NCBI GenBank assembly: GCA_028274465.1
Contig: CM051458.1
Span: 22,955,566 to 23,019,565 of the forward strand
Length of the DNA stretch: 64,000 nucleotides
Origin: Plantago ovata
Taxonomy: Eukaryota; Streptophyta; Magnoliopsida; Lamiales; Plantaginaceae
Direction: 5' to 3'
A program made the translations under genes and the position numbers. Positions 36,654-48,287 of this stretch are shown piece after piece (within the stretch, counting starts at the first letter, position 1; the number at the start of each line of letters is the position of its first letter). A model generated the notes under the pieces. The model saw only the letters and a list, made by a program, of their open reading frames with translations. It did no database searches and was not told where the DNA came from.

Positions 36654-37739
36654 TCTGTTGTAAGGCGCCCTCACATTCTTCTGTCCATCGAAAATCCTTG
36701 CTTTTCCGCAGCGTATCAAAAATGGTTTGCATTTTTCTGATGATTTTGGAATAAATCGGCTCAGAGCGGCTAGTCTCCCATTAAGTTTTTGCACGTCCTT
36801 AACACTTTTCGGGGAGGGGATGTTAGAAATGGATCGGATTTGATCGGGGTTTGCCTCGATACCTCTCTGTGTGACTAAGTATCCGAGGAATTTTCCAGAA
36901 GAAACTCCAAAGGAACATTTGGCCGGGTTCAGCTTCATGTTGTATTTGCGGAGGACTGAGAATGCCTGCTGGAGGTGGTCTAGGTGTTGATCCGCAACGA
37001 GGGATTTGACGAGCATGTCGTCAATATATACTTCCATAGTGTCCCCCAACATACTAGAGAACATTCGGCTAACCAGTCTTTGATAGGTGGCTCCGGCATT
37101 TTTAAGTCCGAATGGCATGACCTTGTAGCAAAAGGTACCCCGCTCCGTGACAAATGAGGTTTTCTCTTGATCTTCTGGATGCATCAATATCTGATTGTAG
37201 CCTGAGAAGGCATCCATAAAGCTTAGGAGCTCATGCCCAGCCGTGGAAGCTACCAACATGTCGATGTGTGGTAGGGGGAACGAATCTTTCGGGCATGCCT
37301 TGTTCAAGTCTGTAAAATCGATGCACACCCGCCACTTACCATTCTTCTTCTTTACTACGACCACGTTTGCTAGCCAGTCTGGGTAGTGGACCTCTCGGAC
37401 AGATCCAATATCGAGTAACTTCTGGATCTCCTCGTTGATGATTTTGTTGCGCTCTGGGGCAAATTTCCTTCGTTTCTGTCTGACTGGCGGGAAGTTTGAG
37501 TCGACTTGAAGTTTGTGAGTGATTATTTCCGGATCAATTCCGGTCATGTCCGTGTGCGACCAGGCAAAACAGTCGTGATTTCCTGCAAGAAAAGATATTA
37601 GTTTACCTCTGAGTTCTGGTGTCAGCCTTGTCCCGATCTGAACCTTGTGATCCGGGTGGTCTGGATGAATCTGTACTTCGTCAAGCTCTTCCATTCCGGG
37701 GTGATCTGGGTCAGATGGGGGGTTGACTTGCTGTAATTG
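36654..37739 (-). pseudogene. Tat pol, first part: reverse transcriptase, after the UAG
   Basis: This continues the gag-pro frame directly after the UAG at 37740-37742. RT motifs in order: DWLANVVVVKKKNGKWRVCI, DFTDLNKACPKDSFPLP, FMDAFSGYNQI, TFCYKVMPFGLKNAGATYQRL and the catalytic VYIDDMLVKS, then KFLGYLVTQRGIEANPDQI. A frame break at the A run 36718-36722 (T run on the coding strand) scrambles the last codons; one more T would restore the run into the RNase H region at 31058. The TR-GAG splits the gene after the codons for Q-Q-I-K. Confidence 0.9.
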
Positions 37740-40025
37740 CTATAATTCAGTGGCCTTTGATTTAAGTGTTTCCATATAGCAAGCCCTGGCGTCACGTTGT
37801 TGGCCGTTAATCTCCTTGACTCCCCATTTGATCGGGAAGCGAATAACTTGGTGGTAAGTGGATGGTACTGCTTTCATCTCGTGAATCCATGGTCTGCCTA
37901 GGATAGCATTGTAACTCGATGGGCTCTCGACAATCAGAAATTTTGTAGGCAAGTTGACGCCTTCTGCATAAACATGGAGGGTGACACTTCCGACCTTGTA
38001 TTTTCGTTCTCCACTGAATCCATATAGCGTCGTAGGCTGTCTAAGGATGGATGTCTCCTCTATTCCCATTTCTGAGAGAGCATCTAAGAAAATGACATTA
38101 GCAGAGCTCCCATTATCAATGAGAACTCTTTTAGTGAGACAGTTTGCAATGTGAATTTTGATAACTAGAGCATCATCATGCGGATTGATTAATTGCTTAG
38201 ACTCAGAATCTGAAAAACTAATAGTTGTATCTGAAAAGGAGGCATCTTGTATTCTGCTAACATTGAGCTTAGGTTTTACCGCTTGCCTGGTGTGGCGCTT
38301 TGCAGCAGAATACGAGATGCCACTGACCTCCGACCCCCCTGAGATTACATTGATTACCTTATTGGTCTTAGGGGGCTCGGGCGGATCAGTGCCCTGCCGA
38401 TTGGCTAGGGTCTTTTTACCTTTGTCAGAGAGAAACTCCGTCAGGTGCCCTCTCTTTAGTAACTCAGCAACCTCCAGTCTCAGCGAAATGCATTCTGACG
38501 TTTTGTGCCCATGATCTCCGTGAAATTCACACCATTTGTTTGAGTCTCTATGTTCTGCAGGGGTCCTTAGCTTTCCTGGCCATCGAACTCTGTCGCCCAT
38601 GCCTTTCATCACTGCTACACATTCATCGGGTTCTATGCTGAGGGAGTACTCTGGTGAAGCTCGGCTTTCTGATCTTCTCGGTGGGCCTGTGCGGCGATTT
38701 GAATCTGCAAAGGGCGCCTGCCTTCTTTCTGTTGTGTATGGTTTGGAGCGATGGTCAGAGACTCTGCGTTCCACTCGCCTGTCACTTTTTGGCTCCCTAC
38801 GGTCACTCTGTTTTGGATGGGGCACTCTGTTTGTATCATCTTCCTCCCACTTTATTTGCGCCCAAGCTTTGGCGAGCACGTCTTCCATTGTTCGGCAAGG
38901 GTACATAGTTAGCTCCTTGTACAGTCCAGAGTCTGCTGGGAGCCCTTTTCGGAAGGCGTTCACCGCTGTGTCCTTGTTGCAATTAGGGATTGAGACTTTT
39001 TCTTTATTGAATCTGCCTACATAGTCTCTCAAAGATTCGTTAGGACGCTGTCGGACGCTATATAAGTCGTCCGACATTTTCAATAATTTACGACTACTAG
39101 CGTACTGCTCTACAAAACAATCAATTAATTGTGCGAAAGAGCTAATGCAGTTGTTATGGAGATTGGTATACCACTGTAGCGCCGGACCTACCAGACTGGA
39201 TCCAAATCCCTTGCACATGCATGCTGCGCGGAGGTCTCGAGGAATGGCTATAGTGAACATTCGCTGCTTGTATTGCGATACATGATCGTCTGGGTCCGTC
39301 GTTCCGTCATAGAGCTTCATTGACGGGAAGCTAAATTTTGTGGGCATCTCGACCATCGCAATGGCGTCCACGAAAGGTGAGTCCGCAAAGCTGTTCGGCA
39401 AGCTTTTCTTGATAGGGGCTGGCACTCCAGGGATCCTCTGGATCATTTCTTCCAAACCTTTGAGCTTGGATGCGAGGTCATCGGTCTGACTACCTGCAAG
39501 AGATGTTAGTAAAGGATTGGCGGAGTTTGGGTTGCTTACACTCGTTTGATTCTGCCGTGAGGTCTCAGTGCGCCTTTGTGTATTGACATCCTCGAAGGAG
39601 ACTCTTCTGTCTGCCTCGGGGTGAGTGGCCTGCACAGCGGCTCCAGACGGGTTGCTCGATACCTGTGTGACAGGAGTGATGGGAGTCGCTCCATCCTGGT
39701 CCTCAAAGGTCAGACGACGCGCCTCAACTTGGTCATGCAATGGAGTTGCAATGATCGGATCCTGATGATTTGGGCGAGGCGAGCTTGCTTCTAGCATCTG
39801 GGTGGCGTTTTGTACCTGGAGGCTGGTGGATGGGTTCTGCTGGACCAGAGCATCCATTTTTTCCTTCAAGGCATAGTTTTCTTCTCGGACAACATGATTC
39901 TCAGCTTCGAGTTGCTGGAATCTAGCGTTGTTTTCCCTCATCTGGGCGGCCAAGGCTTGGAGTTGAGCGTTGACAGTGTTGGCGTCGAGCTCGTCGCTTA
40001 CGGGTCCATCTTCCAAATGAGACAT
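37740..40025 (-). CDS. Tat gag-protease, ending at a leaky-type UAG
   Basis: The likely start is the ATG at 40025 (MSHLEDGPVSDELD), 59 bp after the LTR; the longer open frame upstream lies in the LTR and primer site. A coiled-coil region (about residues 15-65) precedes the gag domain (MKLYDGTTDPDDHVSQYKQRM, PALQWYTNLHNNCISSFAQL, LYSVRQRPNESLRDYVGRFN). A Cys-His region follows (CEFHGDHGHKTSECI), then the retropepsin with its active site in LIDNGSSANVIF and the C-terminal ILGRPWIH. The frame ends at UAG (37740-37742), followed in the same frame by CAA UUA and the RT. The 762-codon gene has no internal stop. Confidence 0.9.
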   Translation of the reverse strand: MSHLEDGPVSDELDANTVNAQLQALAAQMRENNARFQQLEAENHVVREENYALKEKMDALVQQNPSTSLQVQNATQMLEASSPRPNHQDPIIATPLHDQVEARRLTFEDQDGATPITPVTQVSSNPSGAAVQATHPEADRRVSFEDVNTQRRTETSRQNQTSVSNPNSANPLLTSLAGSQTDDLASKLKGLEEMIQRIPGVPAPIKKSLPNSFADSPFVDAIAMVEMPTKFSFPSMKLYDGTTDPDDHVSQYKQRMFTIAIPRDLRAACMCKGFGSSLVGPALQWYTNLHNNCISSFAQLIDCFVEQYASSRKLLKMSDDLYSVRQRPNESLRDYVGRFNKEKVSIPNCNKDTAVNAFRKGLPADSGLYKELTMYPCRTMEDVLAKAWAQIKWEEDDTNRVPHPKQSDRREPKSDRRVERRVSDHRSKPYTTERRQAPFADSNRRTGPPRRSESRASPEYSLSIEPDECVAVMKGMGDRVRWPGKLRTPAEHRDSNKWCEFHGDHGHKTSECISLRLEVAELLKRGHLTEFLSDKGKKTLANRQGTDPPEPPKTNKVINVISGGSEVSGISYSAAKRHTRQAVKPKLNVSRIQDASFSDTTISFSDSESKQLINPHDDALVIKIHIANCLTKRVLIDNGSSANVIFLDALSEMGIEETSILRQPTTLYGFSGERKYKVGSVTLHVYAEGVNLPTKFLIVESPSSYNAILGRPWIHEMKAVPSTYHQVIRFPIKWGVKEINGQQRDARACYMETLKSKATEL

Positions 40026-40062
40026 GGTGCTCGCTAGTGAATTGCTTGTTTTGATAGCCGGG

Positions 40063-40081
40063 GCCCCACGGTGGGCGCCAA
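40063..40081 (-). promoter_or_regulatory. Tat primer-binding site
   Basis: Minus strand: TGGCGCCCACCGTGGGGCC, two to three bases after the LTR end (40084). It has the TGGCGCC start common to plant gypsy elements. Confidence 0.75.
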
Positions 40082-40083
40082 AT

Positions 40084-40998
40084 TGTAGAGGCTCTGAATC
40101 TACAATCACGGATTTGAACGGATTGAGAGGATCCAGCGACCTGAAAGCAATACAAAAGCGACCTAGAGTGATGAGATTCAAAGGTGACACCGGTGTGGTG
40201 TCGACCGAAGGCACTCCGACGCTCAAGTTAGTATGTTTGCGATAGACGATATAAAAGTAAATTCGAATAATGAATGAAATAAACTTATCCTTGTTATTCT
40301 AGAGAAATAGAGAGTCAACCGTGGAATTGGATATGCGAGGTTGCCTCGGATTTGATATCACCGGAGTCTGACTGAATTAATGGCCTTGAGCGGTGTGATT
40401 GGTTGTTAGTTTTGGAATGGAGAGTGCCTGACTAGTAGGGTTTCAGGGTTGCGAGATTATATGTGCTAGAAAAGATATTTTCGTCGGAGGCGGACTGGAG
40501 GATGATCGTAGAGATTAGGTTTTAGCTTAATGTGAGAATGCTATTGTTTAAAGTATGATGTAGTGAATGTTCCATGCCCCTTCGTTCCAGTCGCTCTCTC
40601 TTATATAGAGAGAATAGCCGAAAGAGCCTTTGGTCAGTTAAACGTGATCCCAAGATTTGAGGGTTGTTTCTCTTATTTCGAATCGTGGATGACTGACTCT
40701 TCGAAGTGAATCAGTTAGAGTCTGACTCGTAACCGACTGCTTGCCTCTGACGGCATGTTGAAGTTACCCTAGTTTTAGTCGGTCGAATTCGTCGTAGAGA
40801 GACTGATACTCAATTTGGACTTGTACGTCCGTTAATGTAATGGGCTCAGTGGCCCTTTCCATAATTGGGCTACTCAAAATGAGATTGGATTGCAATTATG
40901 GACTTAGTCGCGAGGGACTCTGAACGGACCTGCTTGCTCAATGGCCCTCTTGACCTAACTTTCTTAGTCAAATGTAGAGGCAAATTATTACCATTACA
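40084..40998 (-). repeat. Tat 5' LTR (right copy)
   Basis: 915 bp, about 14 differences by eye from the left copy, most of them transitions. It is followed by the TSD cacgt and then by the rest of the interrupted copia RNase H. Confidence 0.92.
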
Positions 40999-41157
40999 CA
41001 CGTTATACGTGAGATTATAGATAGAGGAGAAGTTAGTATAGAACGTGTCTCTACCACGGACAACGTGGCAGATCCTTTCACCAAGGTCTTATCAGTGGAA
41101 GTCCACTTAAGACATTATGCTAATCTGGGCATTAGGCATAAAGGTGACTGGCTCTAG
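40999..41157 (+). pseudogene. Copia copy 1, C-terminal end of RNase H
   Basis: This resumes the copia frame cut at 23315: HVIREIIDRGEVSIERVS, DNVADPFTKVL and the final KGDWL stop at 41155-41157. The matching part of copy 2 (44220-44377) is uninterrupted, which proves the pre-insertion order. Confidence 0.9.
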
Positions 41158-41171
41158 TCCAAGTGGGAGAT

Positions 41172-43251
41172 TGATAGTGTATATGTCCTAGAGACAGTCC
41201 TTACTAAGGGCATGGTGCCCTTATAGAGGGCATATATGTACTATTACAAAGGTCAACGTAATATAATATATGTTTGTTGCATTTTACTATTGAGTATCGC
41301 TTTCATATTTATATTACACCAGGCTGCAGCATGTCATATCTTATTACTGTCTGTATTGATATTAAACATGTCCCCTCGGATAGATGACCGATCACACAGT
41401 TAGTGGGAGCTATGTGAGTTATCATCTATCCCAAACTCTCCCTAGTCGTGGTTCATCTCGGATGTGGGGGTCTGAATGAACCTGACAAGACTAGTATGCG
41501 TGGAGGTTATACTTGTTGGAGCAAGTGTGAGCCGATCCCACGGCCACGGAACGGATTGTTGGACAATCAAGGAACGTTCCCATAACTGCGCATAGTTGTT
41601 CGAAGAAGCTTTATCGAACAATGGAAGTACCCACCGGACACTCCCATCGATGTATACTCTACACCGACGTGTCTATGGGAACCGGTGAGTTGTCCAAGTG
41701 ATGCCATTCGTCCTTTGTACTTACAGGACTTTATCATCACATTTGTTGCCCCATATCCTTGGTGGACCCGTCGATGTCAGCTCTGAATAAGAAGCTGACC
41801 TAAGACACGATCCAGGATTATGACTACATACAAATAGGGGTGATAAGTGATTCTGTGAAGGATTCATCTCTCAAGTGTAGCACAGGAGAGCACTGCTCAT
41901 AGTCGTTCATAGTTGTGATGGTAAAACCGCTGGCCAGCGTATCAATATTATTATGATGGTCATAATAGATATTGGATTCACCATGCAACTCACTGAAGAC
42001 GCCCGTGGATGTATTATTGGGATAGACACTTCATCGATCCTAGATACATTCGAGCAAGTCAGATGAAGGGACGTTACCATTGCCGCGTTGAGCGCAACAG
42101 ACTTTCGCAACGAAAGGGTTAGCTTTGAGAAACCTCTCAAACGTCCTCATGTATTAATATTGCAAATGGAACCGTCTAGGAATTCCATGTTGCCTAGTCT
42201 AGGACTTGATTAATACGATGAGGCCCTATGGGTCACACTATGTGGTGATTCAGTCCTATCAGAATATCCTTGAAGATGGAATCGCAATTAACTTGGAATT
42301 AATTGTGATTGATGGATTATAATTGATTTGGAATTAATTATAATATTTGGTGGCTGAATTAATGACTTGGAATTATTAATTGAATTGGCTAATTAATTGT
42401 ATTTTATGTAAATACAATTAAAGATTATATTATGGAAATATAATGGAGGTTTGATTAAAAAGAATATGTTAATTAAGAATTAACATATGCACATGGCAAA
42501 ATCTACTTGGAGTTTGAATTGCCTTAGAACTATAAGTGGGTCCCAAAATCGGGACCCACCTACTGTCCCTGGGAGAGCGCGCGCGCGCAGTGATGGATGA
42601 GGGGAAGGAGTTCGACTCCTTCCTCTATTAGAAGTCCAAGGGATAAGTTAGATTTTCCTGATTGAGTTTTAATTTGATTGGGAATGAATCTAGACTTGAT
42701 ATTGGTTTCCTTGTGCGATAAGAATTAGATTCTTATTCCTTTACGAAATCTAATTGCTTATGCTTTAGGCTTCTATTGACTACTATACATAGTAGACTAT
42801 TAGAGAGTTTTTGACATAGACTTTTACAGTCATTCTACCCAGTTTTCTTAGAGAAAATAAAAAAACTCTCCCCTCCTCTACAAGCCTACGTGCGCGCCAC
42901 CTACCGGAGGAATCGCCGCACCATCTTCATGGTCACACAAAGAATATCCTAGAATTCTTTCCGATAGGGTGTTCATCCGTGGATACCAAGGTTGAGGTTC
43001 TAGGAGCTGGAAACTAACTCTTATTGTCTTGCAGATATACAGAGTATTGTTGATATCTTCGACTTCGACGAAGGAGAAGATACACCGGAATATTATGAAG
43101 ACTTGGAAGCTACTTTGGAAGTAAGGTTAGTCTTCTAATTGACGTGTTTATATATATACAACATATGCATAATCAATTAACCTGTATGTTAAGAAAATTT
43201 TTGAAATTCCGCTGCGTACCCTAGGGGTAACTCTGACCATATTTTCTTACA
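41172..43251 (+). repeat. Copia (Angela/Tork-like) LTR 1
   Basis: It follows the polypurine tract (aagtgggaga) and starts TGATAGTGTATATG; it ends near TTCTTACA at 43251, giving about 2,080 bp. Directly after it there is no primer-binding site but copia RT sequence, so the expected 5' internal region is missing. The end was set by where copy 2 coding sequence begins and is uncertain by a few bases. Confidence 0.8.
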
Positions 43252-44377
43252 GATCCATCTATGGGCTAAAGCAAGCGTCTAGGAGCTGGAATATCCGCTT
43301 TGATGAAGCTGTCAAATGGTTTGACTTCATCAGAAGCAAGGAAGATCCCTGTGTCTACAGTAGGCACATCGACAAGGAAGTCGTTTTCATGATCATCTAT
43401 GTTGATGACATTTTGATCATGGGAAACAATGTCTCTATGCTAGAAGAGACTAAAGTTTGGTTTTCAAGTACCTTCTCAATGAAGGACTTGGGTGAACATC
43501 CTAGGGATCAAGATCTATAGAGATAGATCCAAGAGGATGTTAGGATTGACACAGTCCACCTACATCGACAAAATACTGAAGCATTATAAGATGGACGACT
43601 CAAAGAGAGGCTTTCTCACAGATAGGCATGGGATTGTCTTATCAGTTAAGGATGGTCCTAAAACTGATGAAGAAAGAAATGGCAATGAGTCGTGTGCCCT
43701 ATGCTTCGGCAGTAGGGTCTATAATGTATGCAATGAATTGCACAAGGCCCGATGTGGCATATGCGCTTAGTGTCACTTGTCGACACCAACAGAATCCAGG
43801 AGTACCTCACTGGACTGCTGTAAAGAACATTCTTAAGTACCTTCGACGGACTAAGGAAATGTTCTTGGTGTTTGGTGGAGAACCAGAATTAAAGATGTCT
43901 GGTTGTGTCGACGCTGGATTTGAATAAGATCCTGATGACTTTGAGTCACAGACAGGATACATATTCAAATTGAACGGAGGAGCTATCTGTTGGAAGAGTT
44001 CTAAGCAAGACACAATTGTTGACTCATCCACAGAAGCCGAGTACATTACTGAATCAGAAGCATCGAAAGAAGCTGTCTGGATTTCAGAGTTCTTGAAGGA
44101 ATTGAGGGTTGTTCCTGCTCCTAGTCCGATAACGATTTATTGGGACAATACGGGCGCCGTCGCTCAAGCTAAGGAGCCTAGATCTACAAACAAGAACGTA
44201 CATGTACTTACAAAATATCACGTTATACGTGAGATTATTGATAGAGGAGAAGTTAGTATAGAACGTGTCTCTACCACGGACAACGTGGCAGATCCTTTCA
44301 CCAAGGTCTTACAAGTGGAAGTCCTCTTAAGACATTATGCTAATCTGGATATTAGGCATAAAGGTGACTGGCTCTAG
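43252..44377 (+). pseudogene. Copia copy 2, RT C-terminus and RNase H only
   Basis: It begins in the middle of RT (IYGLKQASRSW), keeps IYVDDILIMG and runs through RNase H to KGDWL. Nucleotide identity with copy 1 (22345-23315 plus 40999-41157) is very high by eye. A frame change near 43490-43500 and a TAA at 43925 break it. Here the codon that is TAG in copy 1 is TGG. Confidence 0.88.
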
Positions 44378-45637
44378 TCCAAGTGGGAGATTGATAGTGT
44401 ATATGTCCTAGAGACAGTCCTTATTAAGGGCATGGAGCCCTTATAGAGGGCATATATGTACTATTACACAGGTCAACGTAATATGATATATGTTTGTTGT
44501 TTTACTATTGAGAATCGCTTTCATATTTATATTACACCGGACATGCAACATGTCATATCTCTATTACTGCATGTATTGATATTAAACATGTCCCCTCGGA
44601 TAGCTGACCGATCACACAGATAGTGGGAGCTATGTGAGTTATCATCTATCCCAAACTCTCCCTTGTCGAGGTTCATCTCGGATGTAGGGGTCTGAATGAA
44701 CCAGACAAGACTAGTATGCGTGGAGGTTATACTTGTTGGAGCAAGTGTGAGCGGATCCCACGGCCACGGAACGGATTGTTGGACAATCGAGAAACGTTTC
44801 CATAACTGCGCATAGTTGTTCGAAGAAGCTTTATCGAACAATGGAAGTACCAACCGGACACTCCCATCGATGTATACTCTACACCGAAGTGTCTATGGGA
44901 ACCGGTGAGTTGTCGAAGTGATGCCAGTCGTCCTTTGGACTTACAGGACTTTATCATCACATTTGTTGCCCCATATCCTTGGTGGACCCGTCGATGTCAG
45001 CTCTGAATAAGTAGTTAACCTAAGACACGATCCAGGATTATGGCTACATACAAATGGGGATGATAAGTGATTCTGTGAAGGATTCATCTCTCAAGTGTAG
45101 CATAGGAGAGCACTGCTCATAGTCGTTCATAGTTGTGATGGTAAAACCGCTGGCCAGCGTATCAATATTATTATGATGGTCATAATTGATATTGGATTCA
45201 CCATGCAACTCACTGAAGACGCCCGTGGATGTATTATTGGGATAGACACTTCATCGATCCTAGATACATTCGAGCAAGTCAGATGAAGGGACGTTACCAT
45301 TGCCGCGTTGAGCGCAACAGACTTTCCAACGAAAGGGTTAGCTTTGAGAAACCTCTCAAACGTCCTCATGTATTAATATTGCAAATGGAACCGTCTAGGA
45401 ATTCCATGTTGCCTAGTCTAGGACTTGATTAATACGATGAGGCCCTATGGGTCACACTATGTGGTGATTCAGCCTATCAGAATATCCTTGAAGATGGAAT
45501 CGCAATTAATTTGGAATTAATTGTGATTGAAGGATTATAATTGATTTGGAATTAATTATAATATTTGGTGGTTGAATTAATGATTTGGAATTATTAATTG
45601 AATTGGCTAATTAATTGTATTTTATGTAAATACAATT

Positions 45638-48287
45638 TTTTTTTAATATGTCGAACTTATATTAAAAGAAAGCAAATACAAGAGTCATGAGCACAGCTCA
45701 AGTCCACAAACGGACTGCAAAAAGAAACGTAGACAAAGTAAACAAAAAACTATACCCAGGAAAAGTAATTCCTGGTTGCAACCACGGGCCTCGTTAAAAC
45801 CCATTCATAGAAAAACCCAGTGGGAAAAACCTATGAATGGGAAAAAGAGTGCTTGAGTGTTAATGTTGCATAAGTCGATAGTAAGGCTGTCCGGAAGCGT
45901 CCCGAACCACCTGATCTGCAATGCAATCAATTTGATGAAGCCAGAATCCTGAAACTGGATGGTTGGAGAGAATATCAGCCACCATATTCCCTTCCCGATA
46001 AATATGAGTGACCTGGATGTCCATCGAATTAATGCGTTCTAGAACACTAAGCCATCGATTTCTGTAGTGCCAAGGAACCCGCAGAGATCGAGAGGTAACT
46101 ACATTCTGAACATAAGTAGAGTCTGTCTCAATCCAAAGCTTGTGCCACCCTTGTTGGTATGCATACTCAATACTCATAATTGCCGCCACCAATTCAGCCT
46201 CAAAAGCATGTGAAGTGCCAATGTGCTGCACAAAACAACCCAAAACCGTGCTGTTTGTGGTCCGGAAAACACCTGCCGCTGTAGCTGCTCCCGGAGCCCC
46301 TAAAGCGCTCCCATCCGTATTACATTTAATCCAACCTATGGAAGGTGGAATCCACTGAACTTCAGTAATCAAAGGAGCAGACCGCAGCCTTCCTGTAATG
46401 CTAAAAGATCGTAGAGTGAGCAAGTCCTCGATGGTGTTATGCATAGTGCCCTTCAAAAGGTTCTGATGCTCATAAACCAGACTAAAAAGAGTGTGCATGA
46501 TGGAATTAAGAGTGAATCGCTGCCCCTCAAAAATCCATAAATTGCGACTTCTCCAAATCAACCAAGTAAGAGTAACAAAAACTAAACGCCAAAGCCTCGA
46601 TACTTGTGTGCTGAAATGTCTAGACATCGCTTGCAGAACCAATTCATTGAAGCTGTGGCAATCTGTAAAAGACAAATGAAAAAGATCGAAAACACGAGTC
46701 CAAAGAGCACGAGTAAAGGAGCAGCTCACCAAGAGATGATCTACATCCTCCGCAGCGGCATAACAAAAAACGCAGACCGATGGTCCCACAAAACCAATTC
46801 CTCTAAGATGATCAAGCGTACAGAGCTTGTCATGAATTGCCTTCCAGATAGTAATAGAACGCCGTGGGGGAATGAAATTAGCCCAAATCCAATTACCCCA
46901 GGTGACTTCAGGAAATGTGGGACGGGTGTGATGATAAAAGATAGCACTAGAAACAGCTCCATCCATGGATTTAGACCAAATTCGCTTATCCTGTTGGGGT
47001 GGCGCGAGATGATACGAAAAAATATCCTGAGCAATGTCAGGGTGAGCCATGATGAAGGCTGGAGTCAAATCCCACGTACCATTCAGGATGTAGTCCGCAA
47101 TTGTAAATTCATAATGATGCCGAAGATGATCAGGAATGTGGAGTCTATCTGCAATGCAATACCCCAACCAATTATCCAGCCAGAAACGTAGTGAGGAATC
47201 TGAACTAGCCATCCAACGAGAGCCAGAAACTAAAGCAGGATAACAATCTCTGAATCCAAACCAAACTGAAGATCGAACAGAGGAGCGCAGCTTGCCTTGC
47301 GAGATATACCGATCCAGCAAAATATTCATGTAAGACTCCTTATGTGTCATGACATCCCAAGTAAAACGTGAGAGAAATGACTTATTGGCAGCTACCATTG
47401 AACGAAGCCCGATACCACCTTCAGACTTAGGAACACAACAGCGTTTCCAAGATATCTTGACCGCACTCATCTTAAGAATATCACCCGTGAAGATGAAATT
47501 TCGCATTTTACCTTCTAGATCCCGGAGCAGAGACTTTGGCCAGCGATAAACCATCATAGAGTGTACGAAGGCTCCCTGAATGACAGATTGAACTAGGCAG
47601 ATCCGACCTGCCATGGAGAGGGAAGAACCTTTCCAGCGAGCAAACTTAGCAGCAATCCCATCAGCAAAATGCTGTAAATGTCGCCTTCTAGGCACCCCAA
47701 TAAAGAGAGGGACACCAAGGTACACAAACGGCAAAGCACCAGAACTGATAGTCAAGATCCTCCGTAACCTTCTCGTAAACGCCGGTGGCAAGAAGGTACT
47801 GAAATAGACCCGTGACTTCTGCGGATTGAAGTGTTGTCCCGACCAACCTTTATACACATTAAGTATCTTCAGAATAGCTCTGCAATTTGCAGAAGTGGCC
47901 CTGCAAAAAATAATCACATCATCTGCATATAGTAAATGAGAAGGGAAATCAATATTACGACCAAGAAACAAAGGAGTAATCTCCCCTGATGAGGCCGCAA
48001 CAGTTAGCAGTCGACTGAAAACCTCTTCTGCCAAACAGAAAAGCAAAGGAGAAAGCGGATCTCCTTGCCGAACCCCTTGGGAACAAGAAAAGAAGCCTTC
48101 CGGTGAACCATTAATCAAAACCGAAAGCCTTGCAGAATGCAAGATAAATCGGATCCAATCTATAAAGGTATGAGTAAATCCCATCAGTCTCAACACTTCC
48201 AAAAGAAAGTCCCAGTTTAGAGTATCAAATGCTTTTCGAATGTCAATCTTCAAAACCATGTTACCCGGCATATACCTGTAGCCCAAG
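45638..48287 (-). mobile_element. 5'-truncated L1-type LINE
   Basis: A T run at 45638-45644 (poly(A) tail on the minus strand) and a perfect 16-bp target duplication, ttatgtaaatacaatt, at 45622-45637 and 48288-48303, define the copy exactly. The 2,650-bp body lacks the endonuclease and the first part of RT, the usual result of incomplete reverse transcription. Confidence 0.95.
45860..48287 (-). CDS. LINE reverse transcriptase - RNase H, 5'-truncated but open
   Basis: The frame is uninterrupted for about 809 codons up to the 5' truncation; it has no start codon of its own. RT motifs: LKIDIRKAFDTLNWDF, GVRQGDPLSPLLFCLAEE and the catalytic LLYADDVIIF, then GLRSM and the zinc-binding domain (CVFCYAAAEDVDHLLVSC). 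The C-terminus is an RNase H domain with its acidic residues in CNTDGSALG, AFEAELVA and WIETDSTYV and a late REGNMVADILS. RNase H is found in a subset of plant L1 elements. The open frame suggests a young insertion. Confidence 0.92.

Larger units (their letters stand above)
23316..40998 (-). mobile_element. Tat-lineage Ty3/gypsy retrotransposon (17.7 kb with a nested TR-GAG)
   Basis: Two 915-bp LTRs (23316-24230 and 40084-40998) lie in minus orientation with TSD cacgt at 23311-23315 and 40999-41003. The primer site next to the right LTR reads TGGCGCCCACCGTGGGG on the minus strand. Gene order on the minus strand is gag-protease, UAG, RT, RNase H, second RNase H, integrase, then a long 3' region with an antisense gene on +. 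The second (archaeal-type) RNase H and the antisense gene are typical of the Tat lineage. By eye the LTRs differ at about 14 of 915 sites. Without the 5.6-kb nested element it is about 12.1 kb. Confidence 0.93.

Noticed and set aside
38158..39024. Two + strand ORFs (118 and 162 codons)
   Set aside because: Antisense shadows of the Tat gag-protease gene.
40026..40226. N-terminal extension of the Tat gag ORF starting MSVGVPSVDTT
   Set aside because: It lies in the LTR and primer-binding site; the ATG at 40025 is the better start.
41907..45369. Matching minus-strand ORFs at 41907-42140 and 45127-45369
   Set aside because: They are the same stretch of the two copia LTRs and are not kept in length; LTR sequence, not genes.
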